A program made the translations under genes and the position numbers. Of a stretch of 64,000 nucleotides of DNA, positions 11,229 through 20,152 are shown piece by piece. Origin of the DNA: Actinomycetota bacterium (lineage in GTDB: Bacteria; Actinomycetota; Nitriliruptoria; Nitriliruptorales; JAHWKO01); contig JAHWKW010000003.1 in assembly GCA_019347675.1 (NCBI GenBank), positions 62,001 through 126,000 on the forward strand, read 5' to 3'. Below the pieces are notes generated by a model. That model had not been told where the DNA came from. It saw only the letters and a program-made list of their open reading frames with translations, and made no database searches. How positions within the stretch are numbered: the first letter of the stretch is position 1; every line of letters starts with the position of its first letter.

Positions 11229-13658
11229 ATGCCCAAGCAGATGGACCTGCTCGGCGGCCATGTCGTCGACGTCCCGATCGAGGACCGCATGCAGCAGGCG
11301 TTCCTCGACTACGCCATGTCGGTGATCGTCGACCGCGCCCTGCCCGACGTCCGCGACGGCTTGAAGCCGGTGCAGCGGCGCATCCTGTACTCGATGTGGG
11401 AGTCGCGCCTGGTCCCCGACCGCCCCTACCGCAAGTGCGCGTCCACCGTCGGGGAGGTGATGAAGAAGTACCACCCGCACGGTGACGCAGCGATCTACGA
11501 CGCGTTGGTGCGCATGGCGCAGGACTTCTCCAGCCGTGATCCGCTGATCGACGGGCACGGCAACTTCGGGTCGGTCGACGGCGACCCGCCTGCGGCGATG
11601 CGCTACACCGAGGCGCGGCTGTCGGCCCTGGCGATGCAGCTGCTCGCGGGCATCGACGAGGACACGGCCGACTTCCGCCCCAACTACGACGGCTACGAGC
11701 AGGAGCCGGAGGTCCTACCGGCACGGTTTCCCAACCTGCTGGTCAACGGCGCCACCGGGATCGCCGTGGGGATGGCGACCAACATCGCACCCCACAACCT
11801 CGGCGAGGCGATCGACGCCACCCTGCATCTCCTCGCCCACCCGGACGCGACGCTGGACGACCTCCTCGAGCTCCTCCCGGCTCCCGACTTCCCCACCGGC
11901 GCCCGGATCGTGCACACCGACGGGATCCGCGGGGCGTACGCGACCGGCCGCGGCGCCGTGACGATGGAAGCAGTGGCCACGACCGAGGTCCGGACCGGGA
12001 ACCTGCCGCGCATCGTGGTCACCGAGATCCCGTACCAGGTGAACAAGGCCACGCTGCTGGGGAAGATCGCCGGGCTGGTGCAGGACCGCCGCATCGACGA
12101 GATCCGCGACCTGCGCGACGAGTCGTCACGCGACGGCATGCGCATCGTGATCGAGCTGAAGCGCGGGGAGGACCCCGCCCCGGTCCTCGAGAAGCTGTAC
12201 CGCTCCACCGACCTGCGGTCCAACTTCAACATCAACTGCGTCGCGCTGGTCGACGGCGCGCCCCGCACGCTCGGCTTGAAGGACTGCCTGTCGGAGTACA
12301 TCTCCCACCAGCGGCAGGTGCTCACCCGCCGCACCACCCACCGCCGCGACCAGGCCGCAGCCCGCGCCCACGTGCTGGAGGGACTGCTCACCGCGCTCGA
12401 CCACCTCGACGAGGTGGTGGCCCTGATCCGCGCGGCCGACTCGGCCGACGCCGCCCGCACCGGGCTGGTGGCCCGGTACGAGCTGTCCGAGACGCAGGCG
12501 AACGCGATCCTGGATATGCAGTTGCGACGGCTCGCCCGGCTGGAGCGCCGCAAGCTCGAGGACGAGTACCGCGAGCTGCTGGCGATGATCGAGCAGCTGG
12601 AGGCGGTCCTGGCCGACCCCGGACGCTTGGACGCGCTCCTCGCCAACGAGCTGCGCGACCTCAAACGGGTCCACGCCACCCCGCGTCGCAGCGCCATCGT
12701 GGCCGAGGGGATCGCAGCCGAGGACGTGCTGGCCGGGGGGTCGCGGGCCGGATTCGAAGCGCAGGACGTCACGGTGTACGTCACCCGTGGTGGGTCCCTC
12801 AAGCCGATCCCCCAGCGCAGGACGAGTCCCGCCCACAAGCACCCCAGCGACCCGGTCGTGGCGGTGCTGCGCTGCACGACCGACCACACCGTGCTGCTGA
12901 TCGACGAGGAAGGCACCGGGTACCGCGTCGACCTGCCCGACGTCCCGGTCGTGCGGCCGCGGGACCGGGGCACCCACGCCGCCCAGACCCTGGGCGAACC
13001 CCCCGCCGCCGCGATCGCCGGCGCGGTGGTGCTGCCGGACCCGGCCGCGGGGGCCGGGACGGGCGAGGGGTCCCCTGACGCTGTGACCGTGGTCACCGCG
13101 TCCGCGCAGGGTCAGGTGAAGCGCACGGCGGTTGGCGAGTACGAGACGAGAGCCCGAACGCTGCAGGCTGCGGGCGTCAAGCACGGCGACCGGATCGTGG
13201 CGGTGGCGCTGTGCGACGATGACGACGACCTGGTCGTGGCCCACAGCGGCGGGCTGGTGACCCGTTTCCGCGCCCAGGACGTCCGCCCGATGGGGCGGAC
13301 AGCCACCGGCGTGATCGGCATGGACGTCCCCGACGGCCAGACCGTCGTCAACGTCAGCGTGGTCGAGGGCGGCCGTGATGACGGCGACATGGTCACGATC
13401 TCGGCGGACGGAGCCGCCAAGCGCACACCCCTGGAGGAGTACGGCGTGAAGGGTCGGGGCGGCAAAGGCGTCCAGAGCGGTGCGGAGGCGCTGCTGTTCT
13501 GTGGCTCCGCAGCGGACCTGCACATCGCCGGAGAACAGCCGGCGGTGATCCGCCCCGTTGAGCTCCCCGACGCGCGGCGCACGGCCCGTGGCACCGACCT
13601 GGGCGTGCCCGTCGGGGCGCCGGTCGTCGCCGAGGCATCCCCGGTCGGGGCGCGCTAG
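11229..13658 (+). CDS. gyrA: Type II topoisomerase subunit A (gyrase A-like)
   Basis: DNA-cleaving subunit, 809 residues. The catalytic tyrosine is Y126 in [10 protein letters not shown]. The quinolone-contact loop reads [12 protein letters not shown], with alanine (A87) where E. coli has Ser83; mycobacterial GyrA also has alanine there. The breakage-reunion core ([22 protein letters not shown]) is intact. The C-terminal beta-pinwheel starts near residue 515. The first blade lacks the QRRGGKG-type GyrA box needed for DNA wrapping in classical gyrase. A related KGRGGKG (residues 741-747) occurs only in the last blade. Good ATG with a GAGGGAACGAG stretch upstream. Identity as gyrase or topoisomerase IV is therefore open. 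Confidence 0.88.
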   Translation: MPKQMDLLGGHVVDVPIEDRMQQAFLDYAMSVIVDRALPDVRDGLKPVQRRILYSMWESRLVPDRPYRKCASTVGEVMKKYHPHGDAAIYDALVRMAQDFSSRDPLIDGHGNFGSVDGDPPAAMRYTEARLSALAMQLLAGIDEDTADFRPNYDGYEQEPEVLPARFPNLLVNGATGIAVGMATNIAPHNLGEAIDATLHLLAHPDATLDDLLELLPAPDFPTGARIVHTDGIRGAYATGRGAVTMEAVATTEVRTGNLPRIVVTEIPYQVNKATLLGKIAGLVQDRRIDEIRDLRDESSRDGMRIVIELKRGEDPAPVLEKLYRSTDLRSNFNINCVALVDGAPRTLGLKDCLSEYISHQRQVLTRRTTHRRDQAAARAHVLEGLLTALDHLDEVVALIRAADSADAARTGLVARYELSETQANAILDMQLRRLARLERRKLEDEYRELLAMIEQLEAVLADPGRLDALLANELRDLKRVHATPRRSAIVAEGIAAEDVLAGGSRAGFEAQDVTVYVTRGGSLKPIPQRRTSPAHKHPSDPVVAVLRCTTDHTVLLIDEEGTGYRVDLPDVPVVRPRDRGTHAAQTLGEPPAAAIAGAVVLPDPAAGAGTGEGSPDAVTVVTASAQGQVKRTAVGEYETRARTLQAAGVKHGDRIVAVALCDDDDDLVVAHSGGLVTRFRAQDVRPMGRTATGVIGMDVPDGQTVVNVSVVEGGRDDGDMVTISADGAAKRTPLEEYGVKGRGGKGVQSGAEALLFCGSAADLHIAGEQPAVIRPVELPDARRTARGTDLGVPVGAPVVAEASPVGAR

Positions 13659-13751
13659 GACGATCCAGAGCCTGGTGAGCGACCCATCGATCCGGTGGGA
13701 GAGCCCACGACGTCCGTGGGTGTCACAAGCCGTCGTTGCGGGTACCGTCGC

Positions 13752-13769
13752 GCGCCGCTGAAGCGGCGC
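13752..13769 (+). terminator. Hairpin after gyrA
   Basis: A perfect inverted repeat GCGCCGCT-GA-AGCGGCGC (in practice a 7-bp stem with a TGAA tetraloop) about 93 bp after the gyrA stop. There is no following T-run, so it may be a weak or Rho-assisted terminator, or a transcript-stabilising element ahead of the next gene. Confidence 0.35.
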
Positions 13770-13804
13770 CGACTTCACGGCGACGGCCCAACGGAGAGTT
13801 CCGC

Positions 13805-15011
13805 GTGCTCGATGATGCATCGCGGGGGGCGTCAACGACCCGGCGCCCCAGCTCGATAGGTGAGGATCACCGTGGGACCCGACGTCATCGTCGGCACGTT
13901 GGTCTTGCCTTCGTGGCCGTCTCCCTCGTCATGACGGCGTGCGCGGCCGCCAAGGCATCGGGTGGCCGTTGAGCGGCGAGCGCCGCAGATCAGCCGTCCG
14001 CCATCGGGTTCGTCGCCGACCGCGATGTCATCGGCACCAGAGCGCCGGGGACCCTGGCGACTCACCCGGTGGGTGGGCTGTCGGGTTCGTTGTCCCCGGC
14101 GGTGCTCGCCGAGCCCGGTGGCGACCGCATCGTCTACCGGGCGTGGGACGACGCCCGTGTCCTGGATCCGGGCCGGTCCTTGGCCGAGCAGGGCATCCAC
14201 CGGGACGACCCGCTGGGTACCCCGGTGCTGCGCCTGTTCGACCCGTCGACCGGGTCGGACCGTGTGCTGGTGGAGGGGGTTGACTCTGCGGCCTGGAGGG
14301 CCGACGGGGCTCTGGCGTACGCCCAGGGCGTCGACCCGGTCTTCCGTGCCGGCAGGGCGTGGAACGCGGTGGTGACGGTCCGCCCCGATCTCGACGGCGA
14401 CGCGGTGGTGTGGAGCTCCCAGCCGGGCAGCGTCGTGTTGGCTGGGCCGGGAAGAGCCTCCTGTTCTACGCCGTGGAGGACGGAGTGCCGGTCGTGAAAG
14501 TCGCGGACGGCCCTGCGGCGGTGCGCACGCTGGGTCCTGGACACGTGGTGGCGGTCGGCCCCGACGGGACGCGAGCGGTGCTGGCTGACCCGCCTGGGTC
14601 GTCGACCCTGCGCCTGATCGAGGTCTCGTCGGGGACGGTGGTGTCACGGTTGGTTCTGGCCGAGTCCGGGCTGGCGGCCGACTACTCGGTGACGCCGGTG
14701 ACTGGCAGGGAACCTCGGTGGTCGTCGAAGCTGGCTGGGGGCAGCACTCGACGTTGGTGCTGCTCCGCGTGGACGATGACCAGCTACGGCTGGAGTCCAC
14801 CCTGGCGGTGAGCCTTTCGCGCTACCCGCGCGGGGTCGGCCAGCCTCGGCTGGTTGCGCCCGATCAGGTGGTGGCACAGACGGCCGTGGGCGACGGCCCG
14901 GTCGTGTCCTTGACCGTGGTGTGCGACCTGGCCGCGAGGTCCTGCGACACCGATCGCAGCTTCGACACCCCGTATCTGTTTCCCATCCGTGACCCCGGAA
15001 TCCTGCGATGA
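13805..15011 (+). pseudogene. Lipoprotein with beta-propeller-like repeats, broken by a stop and two frameshifts
   Basis: Starting at GTG 13805 (GGAGAG 6 nt upstream), the frame encodes a hydrophobic signal with a lipobox-like VMTAC, then meets an in-frame TGA at 13970-13972. The same frame then continues as AADQPSAIGFVADRDV and on to about 14440. Coding moves to another frame (GKSLLFYAVEDG through ADYSVTPVT), and near 14700 to the third frame (WQGTSVVVEAGWGQHSTLV) until TGA 15011. Both shifts are consistent with single-base losses. The product would be an exported lipoprotein of roughly 400 residues with repeated short beta-type segments resembling TolB/WD40-like propellers. The reading frame ends in an ATGA overlap with the next gene. 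Real decay or assembly errors are both possible. Confidence 0.65.
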
Positions 15012-15661
15012 TCGGCGTCGACGGGCAGCGACCGACGCGCGCGCCGGTCGGATGGGTTCGCCTCGTGGCGGTTGCCGTGTGGGTCGCGGCGTGGGTGGTG
15101 GCGGTGCCGGCCACGCCGGTAGCTGGGTGTGAAGCGGACGGTTACTTCGTCTTCGAGAAGATCACGAACGTCGCATCCGAGCTGTCATGGTGGGACCGGG
15201 ACAGCTGTGCGTCGGCGGCGGCGACGCGGACCTGGCGGGCTGGTTCAGGGCGTTCGACCGACGAGTGCAAGAAGGGGTCGGGGTGGCTGCCCGACGGGGT
15301 GTACGACACCCGGGGCCAGTGGCAGGACTTCAACGGCAAGGTGATCGACGGCCGTGTCATCCGTCTGCAGGATCAGCAGTGCTACAACAGGACGTGGCGG
15401 ACCGGGCTGTTCATCCACAGCGAAGAAGCCAACGCCACCAGTGACGACTGTGAGGGGACCGGCGCCGACCGGCCGTACTGCTGGGACGGCGATGTCGACT
15501 ACCTCTCCCAAGGCTGCATCAAGCTCGCCAACGACCACGGCGCCGTCCCCGCCGCCGACGACATCGGCGAGGCCGACTTGTACTGGCGCGACCGCGGCGG
15601 ATCCCCCGTGGAAGGGCCGCAGACCCTGCCCGGCAAGCTGCACGTGCGAACCCGGCGTTGA
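15008..15661 (+). CDS. Secreted YkuD-like (L,D-transpeptidase family) protein
   Basis: A 217-residue protein with an N-terminal export signal (hydrophobic stretch about residues 18-38, ending ATPVAG). The C-terminal half has the layout of the YkuD catalytic domain: a KVIDGRVIRL strand, FIHSE with His137, and SQGCIKL with Cys170, corresponding to the His and the S/T-HGC-xRL nucleophile motif of L,D-transpeptidases. Gln replaces the usual His before Gly-Cys. Such enzymes make 3-3 cross-links in peptidoglycan or attach proteins to it. Several extra cysteines (for example in DDCEGTG and PYCWDG) suggest disulfides. The start is the ATG of an ATGA overlap with the broken lipoprotein gene. Confidence 0.65.
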   Translation: MIGVDGQRPTRAPVGWVRLVAVAVWVAAWVVAVPATPVAGCEADGYFVFEKITNVASELSWWDRDSCASAAATRTWRAGSGRSTDECKKGSGWLPDGVYDTRGQWQDFNGKVIDGRVIRLQDQQCYNRTWRTGLFIHSEEANATSDDCEGTGADRPYCWDGDVDYLSQGCIKLANDHGAVPAADDIGEADLYWRDRGGSPVEGPQTLPGKLHVRTRR

Positions 15662-15731
15662 CCGCCGCCGGGGACGGCACTCGTACTCGCCGCCGTTGTC
15701 GGCCACAACCCCAAGGACACGTTCGGCGACG

Positions 15732-17069
15732 TCAGCCGGCGGCGACGATCCGTGACACTGTGCCGCCAGCTTCGGCGATGTAGACCTCACCGGCTGCGTC
15801 GCGGCCGAACGACAGCGGGTACCCCAACCGGCCGACCTGATCGGTGAAGTCCACGACGTCCGCGGGTTGACCGGGTGGAGGCAGACGGAACCCGCGGAGG
15901 AACCCGCCGCAGTAGTCGCTGAACAGGTACGTCCCGCGTAGATCGACGATGGCGTCACCGCGGTAGACCTCGCCCCCGACGATGGCGCACGCGTCGCCCG
16001 CCCGGTGGGCGTACTCGGCGACCGGCAGGACGTAGCGGTCGACGTCGCAGGCGTCGCGTCGGCAGCGGCTGCCCTCCATGGCGGGCCAGCCGAAGTCGAG
16101 CCGGGCGACGTCGGCCGCGACGACGTTGATCTCCTCGCGTCCCTTGGCGCCGACGTCGGCGACGATCAGCTGGCAGCGGGGACCGTCGAACGTGAACCGC
16201 CACGGGTTGCGCAGCCCGGTTGCCCAGACCTCCGGCGCCCCGCTCACCCCGTCGGCGTGCGGGTTGTCCACCGGTATCGCGTAAGCCTTCCCCGCCGCGG
16301 GGGGACCGTCGACGTCGATCCGCAGCAGCGAGCCCAGCAGGTCGTGGGCATCGGCTGCCGGAGCGCCACCGTCCGACTTGTCACCACCATCACCCAGTCC
16401 GAGGTAGAGCATCCCGTCGAGGCCGAACGTCAGCGTCCCGCCCTGCTGGATCACCGCGGGCTGGTCCACGGTGAGAAGCGTCCGGCCACTGTCGGGGTCG
16501 GCGCGGTTGGGGTCGTCGCCCGACACGCGGTACTCGGCGACCACCGTGTCGGCCTCGACGTCGTCGTAGTGAACGAAGAACCGGCCGTTGTGGGCGTAGC
16601 GCGGGTGGAACGCGAGGCCGATCAGACCGCCGTCACCGATCGCCTTCGCGCGGTCGGTGAGATCCAGGAACGGCCGGTCGAGGAGACGTGCGTCGGCGAC
16701 CACCCGGATGCGTCCGTCCAGCTCCAGGACGAACAGGCGCGGGTCTCCGGGCGGTGCGGTGATCAGCGACGGGTGCACCAACCCGGTCACGATCGGCTCG
16801 AGCGCCAGGCGTGGTGTCGTGGTGTCGCCCGCTGGCTGATCCGGCGGAGCGTCGGGACACGACAACCGCTCGGGCGTTGGGGCGCCGGCCGGCGCGGCCG
16901 TGGTCGCCGCCGTCGGTCCCGCGGCGGTGGGAGCAACGTCCGCTGGTCCCGGTCGTGTGCACGCGACCACAGTGGCGGCCACGGCCACCAGGCCGGCGAT
17001 GGCGCGTCGCAGATCAGCGTGCCGGCGTGGGGCTGTGTCGCCGTCCGTATCCTGGCTGGGTTGGGGCAC
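15732..17069 (-). CDS. PQQ-type glucose/sorbosone dehydrogenase lipoprotein
   Basis: A 445-residue exported lipoprotein: a hydrophobic signal ends in VVACTRP (lipobox with Cys about residue 35), followed by a Thr/Pro/Ala linker. The rest is a six-bladed propeller of the soluble aldose sugar dehydrogenase family: GLVHPSLITAPPGDPRLFVLE, GGLIGLAFHPRYAHNGRFFVHY, GGTLTFGLDGMLYLGLGDGG, ATGLRNPWRFTFD, ADVGAKGREEINV and the late GEVYRGDAI. The family oxidises sugars or similar compounds outside the membrane, using PQQ where bound. GTG 17069 is chosen because GGAGG lies 5 nt upstream. Its start is only 39 bp from the divergent sigma-factor start. Confidence 0.88.
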   Translation of the reverse strand: MPQPSQDTDGDTAPRRHADLRRAIAGLVAVAATVVACTRPGPADVAPTAAGPTAATTAAPAGAPTPERLSCPDAPPDQPAGDTTTPRLALEPIVTGLVHPSLITAPPGDPRLFVLELDGRIRVVADARLLDRPFLDLTDRAKAIGDGGLIGLAFHPRYAHNGRFFVHYDDVEADTVVAEYRVSGDDPNRADPDSGRTLLTVDQPAVIQQGGTLTFGLDGMLYLGLGDGGDKSDGGAPAADAHDLLGSLLRIDVDGPPAAGKAYAIPVDNPHADGVSGAPEVWATGLRNPWRFTFDGPRCQLIVADVGAKGREEINVVAADVARLDFGWPAMEGSRCRRDACDVDRYVLPVAEYAHRAGDACAIVGGEVYRGDAIVDLRGTYLFSDYCGGFLRGFRLPPPGQPADVVDFTDQVGRLGYPLSFGRDAAGEVYIAEAGGTVSRIVAAG

Positions 17070-17108
17070 GCTCACCTCCGGGCGGCCCGCGGACCAATGG
17101 GAGGGTTC

Positions 17109-17690
17109 GTGCCGCTCGGCGACCGGTTCGACACGGTCCTCGCCGCGGCACGGGCGGGGGCCGACTGGGCGTGGACGGAGTTGTACCACGACCTGGCGCC
17201 GGTGATCCTCGGCTACCTCCGTAGCCGCGGCGCGCACAGCCCCGAGGACGTCGCCAGCGAGGTCTTCCTGCAGGTGGTCCGCGACCTGCACCGCTTCGAC
17301 GGGGACGAGAGCCGGTTCCGGTCCTGGGTGTTCACGATCGCTCACCACCGCCTGATCGATGCTGGACGCCACCGGCGTCGACGGCCGTCCGACCCGGTCA
17401 CCGACGAGGCGCTCGAGCGGGCGCTGCCCCCCAGCGAGGGGCAAGAGGGCCTGGAACGCGTTGCCGAAGGCGAGTTGCTGGAGGTCCTCAACGACCTGAC
17501 CGAGGATCAGCGGGCCGTCCTGCTGCTTCGGCTCTTCGCCGACCTGAGCATCGACGACGTGGCCGAGGTGCTGGGGAAACGTCCCGGCGCGGTGAAGGCG
17601 CTGCAACACCGCGCGATCGGGACGCTGCGCCGCCGGCTGCAGCATCACCCGTATCCTGCCGGGCCGCTGGAACGCTCACCGGAACGATGA
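17109..17690 (+). CDS. ECF-type RNA polymerase sigma factor
   Basis: A 193-residue sigma-70 family factor with only regions 2 and 4. Region 2 spans about 15-80 (AWTELYHDLAPVILGYLRSRG, EDVASEVFLQVVRDL, FRSWVFTIAHHRLIDAGR). Region 4 (about 125-180) contains LTEDQRAVLLLRLFADLS and a helix-turn-helix IDDVAEVLGKRPGAVKALQHRA. GTG 17109 is preferred because GGAGG lies 4 nt before it; an ATG 12 nt upstream overlaps that ribosome site. The frame is open much further upstream, but there it mirrors the sugar dehydrogenase. It is coupled by ATGA to the following membrane protein, the usual arrangement for an ECF factor and its anti-sigma factor. Confidence 0.92.
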   Translation: MPLGDRFDTVLAAARAGADWAWTELYHDLAPVILGYLRSRGAHSPEDVASEVFLQVVRDLHRFDGDESRFRSWVFTIAHHRLIDAGRHRRRRPSDPVTDEALERALPPSEGQEGLERVAEGELLEVLNDLTEDQRAVLLLRLFADLSIDDVAEVLGKRPGAVKALQHRAIGTLRRRLQHHPYPAGPLERSPER

Positions 17691-18538
17691 GCACACGCCG
17701 CGACGACATCGACCGTCTCCTGGCCGGCGCAGACCCCGGCCAGGACGACGCGTTGGCGTACCTGGCCACGCTGCGGCGTGCGCTGGTCACATCCCCCCCT
17801 GAGGACGTCGCCGAGCGCCACTTGGCCGCGATCACCGCCGCGGCGCAGCAGGCTGCCCACCGTCCGCCTGCGGCTCCCGCCCCGAAACGGCAGGCGCTGC
17901 GCGGCTGGACACGGCGTGTGGCCGCAGCTGGGGGCCTCAAGCTCGCCGCCAGCGCCACCGCGGTCCTGGCCGCCACCGGCGGCGGGCTGGCCGCCACGGG
18001 CAACCTGCCCGATCCCGCCCAGCGGGCCGTGGCCGAGGTTCTCGACGAGGTCGGCCTCACCGTCCCCAAGCCCCCGGCCGATCGCGTGCCTCAGACCACC
18101 GGGACGGAGGAGCCCACAGGCGCGTCCGACCGCGGGCCGTCAGCGCCGCCATCGACGCCTGCGCCGCAGGCGCCGGGACGGCGTGGAGAGGTCCCGCGCT
18201 CGGACCCGCAGCGACCGTCGACCGTCACGCAGCGACCCTCGACCGCCACGCAGCCCCCTACGACCGACCCCACCCGCCCGAGCGTGAACCGAGGGACCGA
18301 CCAGCGGTCCGGCGGGCCCCAGGCCGGTCCGACAGCCGAGGCCACGTCCACCCCGGGCCCCCCCGAGGATGTCGCACCCGACCAGCCGCCTGCCGACGGT
18401 TCGTCGAACCGGCCGCAGGCGCCGGCCGGGGCGGGCGGGGTCCAGGACGGCGCGCCGCATCCGACGGGCCATGACAGCGCTCGGTCGGACCTCTCCTCCC
18501 CCGGCGGGCCCCGTCCGGAGGGTCCTGGCACCGGCTAG
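17687..18538 (+). CDS. Probable anti-sigma factor with long Pro/Ser/Thr-rich outer domain
   Basis: A 283-residue protein. The cytoplasmic N-terminal part (about 1-80) is polar and helical (RRDDIDRLLAGADPGQDDALAYLATLRRAL). One membrane helix lies near residues 85-107 (LKLAASATAVLAATGGGLAAT). The remaining 170 residues are Pro, Ser, Thr and Gly-rich, presumably an extended exported stalk, including tandem QRPSTVT/QRPSTAT. No zinc HxxxCxxC motif is seen, so it is not a classical ZAS anti-sigma. The regulatory role is inferred from its ATGA coupling to the sigma factor and topology. The stop may be premature, since another frame beyond it also looks like Pro/Ala-rich coding sequence. Confidence 0.6.
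   Translation: MSTRRDDIDRLLAGADPGQDDALAYLATLRRALVTSPPEDVAERHLAAITAAAQQAAHRPPAAPAPKRQALRGWTRRVAAAGGLKLAASATAVLAATGGGLAATGNLPDPAQRAVAEVLDEVGLTVPKPPADRVPQTTGTEEPTGASDRGPSAPPSTPAPQAPGRRGEVPRSDPQRPSTVTQRPSTATQPPTTDPTRPSVNRGTDQRSGGPQAGPTAEATSTPGPPEDVAPDQPPADGSSNRPQAPAGAGGVQDGAPHPTGHDSARSDLSSPGGPRPEGPGTG
18209..18250 (+). repeat. 21-bp tandem repeat in the anti-sigma stalk
   Basis: Two 21-bp units (18209-18229, 18230-18250) differing at two positions encode QRPSTVT and QRPSTAT. The repeat is in frame and would vary stalk length if it expanded or contracted. Confidence 0.8.
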
Positions 18539-18774
18539 CGACAACGTCCGAGCGGCTCCACTCCCACCAGCCGACGTCGCCGCCAACGGGGCCAGCGACC
18601 CGCATCGACCGCACGATCCGCCGGGAGACGTGCCCGCTGGCGACATGGCGGTCGTCGCCGGCGGGCCTGACCCGTCGCCCGAAGAGGGAGGGCACCGCGC
18701 GGTCGCGGGGCCGCCTGTTGCGGCGCTCAGCGGAGCGCAGGCACGCTGGCGGTGATCGGTCGGGAGGGGTGACG
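18539..18774 (+). other. Possible frameshifted continuation of the anti-sigma stalk
   Basis: The interval between the anti-sigma stop and the VOC gene keeps, in one frame until 18755, a Pro/Ala/Asp-rich composition (PPADVAANGASD, GDMAVVAGGPDPSPEEGG) like the stalk before it. It may be a continuation lost through a frameshift, or non-coding sequence that merely looks alike because of GC content. A GGGAGGGG ribosome site at 18762-18769 serves the next gene. Confidence 0.25.
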
Positions 18775-19161
18775 GTGCAGGTGCTCCAGTCACGCGTGTT
18801 GTTGCGTCCGTCCGATCTGGACCGCTCGATCGAGTTCTACGAACACCAGCTCGGTCTGGTGCGTTACCGCGACTGGGGACAGCCACCCAACCGCGGCGTG
18901 GTGTACTTCCTCGGCGGTGGCTACCTCGAGCTGACCGAAGGAGGCGGCGGTCCCCCCCCGGGGCCGTGCGTGCGGTTGTGGCTGCAGGTGGCCGACGCCC
19001 GGTCGGCGTGCGACCAGCTGGCGGCCCGTGGCGTGACGATCGACGCCGAACCCGAGCCCAAGCCATGGGGCCTGATCGAGAGCCTCGTGCACGACCCCGA
19101 CGGGCTCCCGATCGTGGTGGTCGAGACTCCCGTCACCCACCCACTGCGGCGACGCCAGTGA
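18775..19161 (+). CDS. VOC-superfamily (glyoxalase/dioxygenase fold) protein
   Basis: A 128-residue single-domain vicinal-oxygen-chelate protein. The beta-alpha-beta-beta-beta pattern shows in LRPSDLDRSIEFYEHQLGL, GVVYFLGGGYLELTE, and the second half VRLWLQVADARSACDQLAARG followed by the late HDPDGLPIVVVE. Glu in YLELTE and the acidic late strand are typical metal-ligand positions of the fold. Members include glyoxalases, antibiotic-binding proteins and dioxygenases; substrate cannot be told here. GTG 18775 is chosen because GGGAGGGG lies 5 nt upstream. It ends 6 bp from the stop of the convergent rhodanese gene. Confidence 0.8.
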   Translation: MQVLQSRVLLRPSDLDRSIEFYEHQLGLVRYRDWGQPPNRGVVYFLGGGYLELTEGGGGPPPGPCVRLWLQVADARSACDQLAARGVTIDAEPEPKPWGLIESLVHDPDGLPIVVVETPVTHPLRRRQ

Positions 19162-19167
19162 CGGGGT

Positions 19168-20016
19168 TCAGCCGCGCTCGACCGGCACGTCCACCAGGGA
19201 CCCGTACTCGGTCCATGAACCATCGTAGTTGCGCACGTCGTCGTACCCGAGCAGTTCGTGCAAGACGAACCAGCTGTGAGCGCTCCGTTCACCGATCCGG
19301 CAGTACGCCACGACCTGCTTGTCGGAGGTGATCCCCTGGGCCTCGTACAGCTCCCGCAGCTGGTCGTCGCCCAGGAACTCCCCGGTCTCCTGGTCGACGG
19401 CCTTGCTCCAGGAGATGTTCGTGGCGCCGGGGATGTGGCCGGCGACCTGTGGCCACTCCTGCGGGAGGTTGTCGGGCGCGAGCTTCTCGCCGCGGAACTC
19501 CTCCGGCGAGCGCACGTCCACCAGGCCCTTCCCGGCGGGGGCTCCGACGAACTCGTCCAGGACCTGGTCGCGCAACACCCGGATCGAGAAGTCGGGCTCT
19601 TTGGCCTCGTACTGGGTCTTCTGGCGGCTGGTCTCGTCCTGGGTCAGGGAGCGATCCTCCTGCTCCCACTTCTTGCGGCCGCCGTCGAGCAGGCTCAGAT
19701 TCTCCTGACCGTAGAGCTTGAAGTACCAGTAGGCGTACGCCGCGAACCAGTTGTTGTTCCCGCCGTACAGCACGACGTGGTCGTCGTTGCTGATGCCCTT
19801 CTCCGACAGCAGCTTCGAGAAGCCCTCCCGGTCCAGGAACCCGCGCCGCACCGGGTGTTGGAAGTCGTCCTTCCAGTGGAAGGCGATCGCCCCGGGGATG
19901 TGGCCCGTGGCGTAGAGGGTCGTGTCCTCGTCCACCTCGGCGAAGACCACGCCGGGATCATCGAGATGCTCCACGGCCCACTCGGTGGTGACGAGCGCAT
20001 CGGGGTTGGCTGGCAC
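19168..20016 (-). CDS. sseA: Thiosulfate sulfurtransferase (two-domain rhodanese)
   Basis: A 282-residue sulfurtransferase with two rhodanese domains. The N-terminal domain (about 8-125) is inactive; the C-terminal one (about 145-280) carries the active-site loop CRIGERS with Cys239, the residue that forms the persulfide. Stretches GHIPGAIAFHWKDDFQ, DGGRKKW, DVRSPEEFRGE and GHIPGATNISWSKAV are typical of the SseA/CysA2 group that moves sulfur from thiosulfate to cyanide or other acceptors. The GTG start has AAGGAG upstream. No sulfate-assimilation genes are adjacent. Confidence 0.93.
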   Translation of the reverse strand: MPANPDALVTTEWAVEHLDDPGVVFAEVDEDTTLYATGHIPGAIAFHWKDDFQHPVRRGFLDREGFSKLLSEKGISNDDHVVLYGGNNNWFAAYAYWYFKLYGQENLSLLDGGRKKWEQEDRSLTQDETSRQKTQYEAKEPDFSIRVLRDQVLDEFVGAPAGKGLVDVRSPEEFRGEKLAPDNLPQEWPQVAGHIPGATNISWSKAVDQETGEFLGDDQLRELYEAQGITSDKQVVAYCRIGERSAHSWFVLHELLGYDDVRNYDGSWTEYGSLVDVPVERG

Positions 20017-20152
20017 GGGCGGCTCCTTGACGCTGTCCGGTCGTCTTGAGCGAAGGGTGGGTGACGTGCCGGGTCAGCGCCAACCCGACGGGGTGCAAAG
20101 GGTGCGAACGCGCCGAGCTCAACATCACGGCCGCTGACCGCCGACCGATCTC

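Noticed and set aside
13970-13972. In-frame TGA read as selenocysteine
   Set aside because: The gene also has two frameshifts, there is no Sec-insertion hairpin that I can see, and the context is a lipoprotein linker.
13832-14800. A 322-codon minus-strand gene opposite the broken lipoprotein
   Set aside because: Ser/Arg/Pro-rich without motifs; the plus-strand pieces give coherent propeller-like protein segments instead.
16005-17108. Long N-terminal extension of the sigma factor
   Set aside because: It mirrors the sugar-dehydrogenase gene; a GGAGG site just before GTG 17109 marks the real start.
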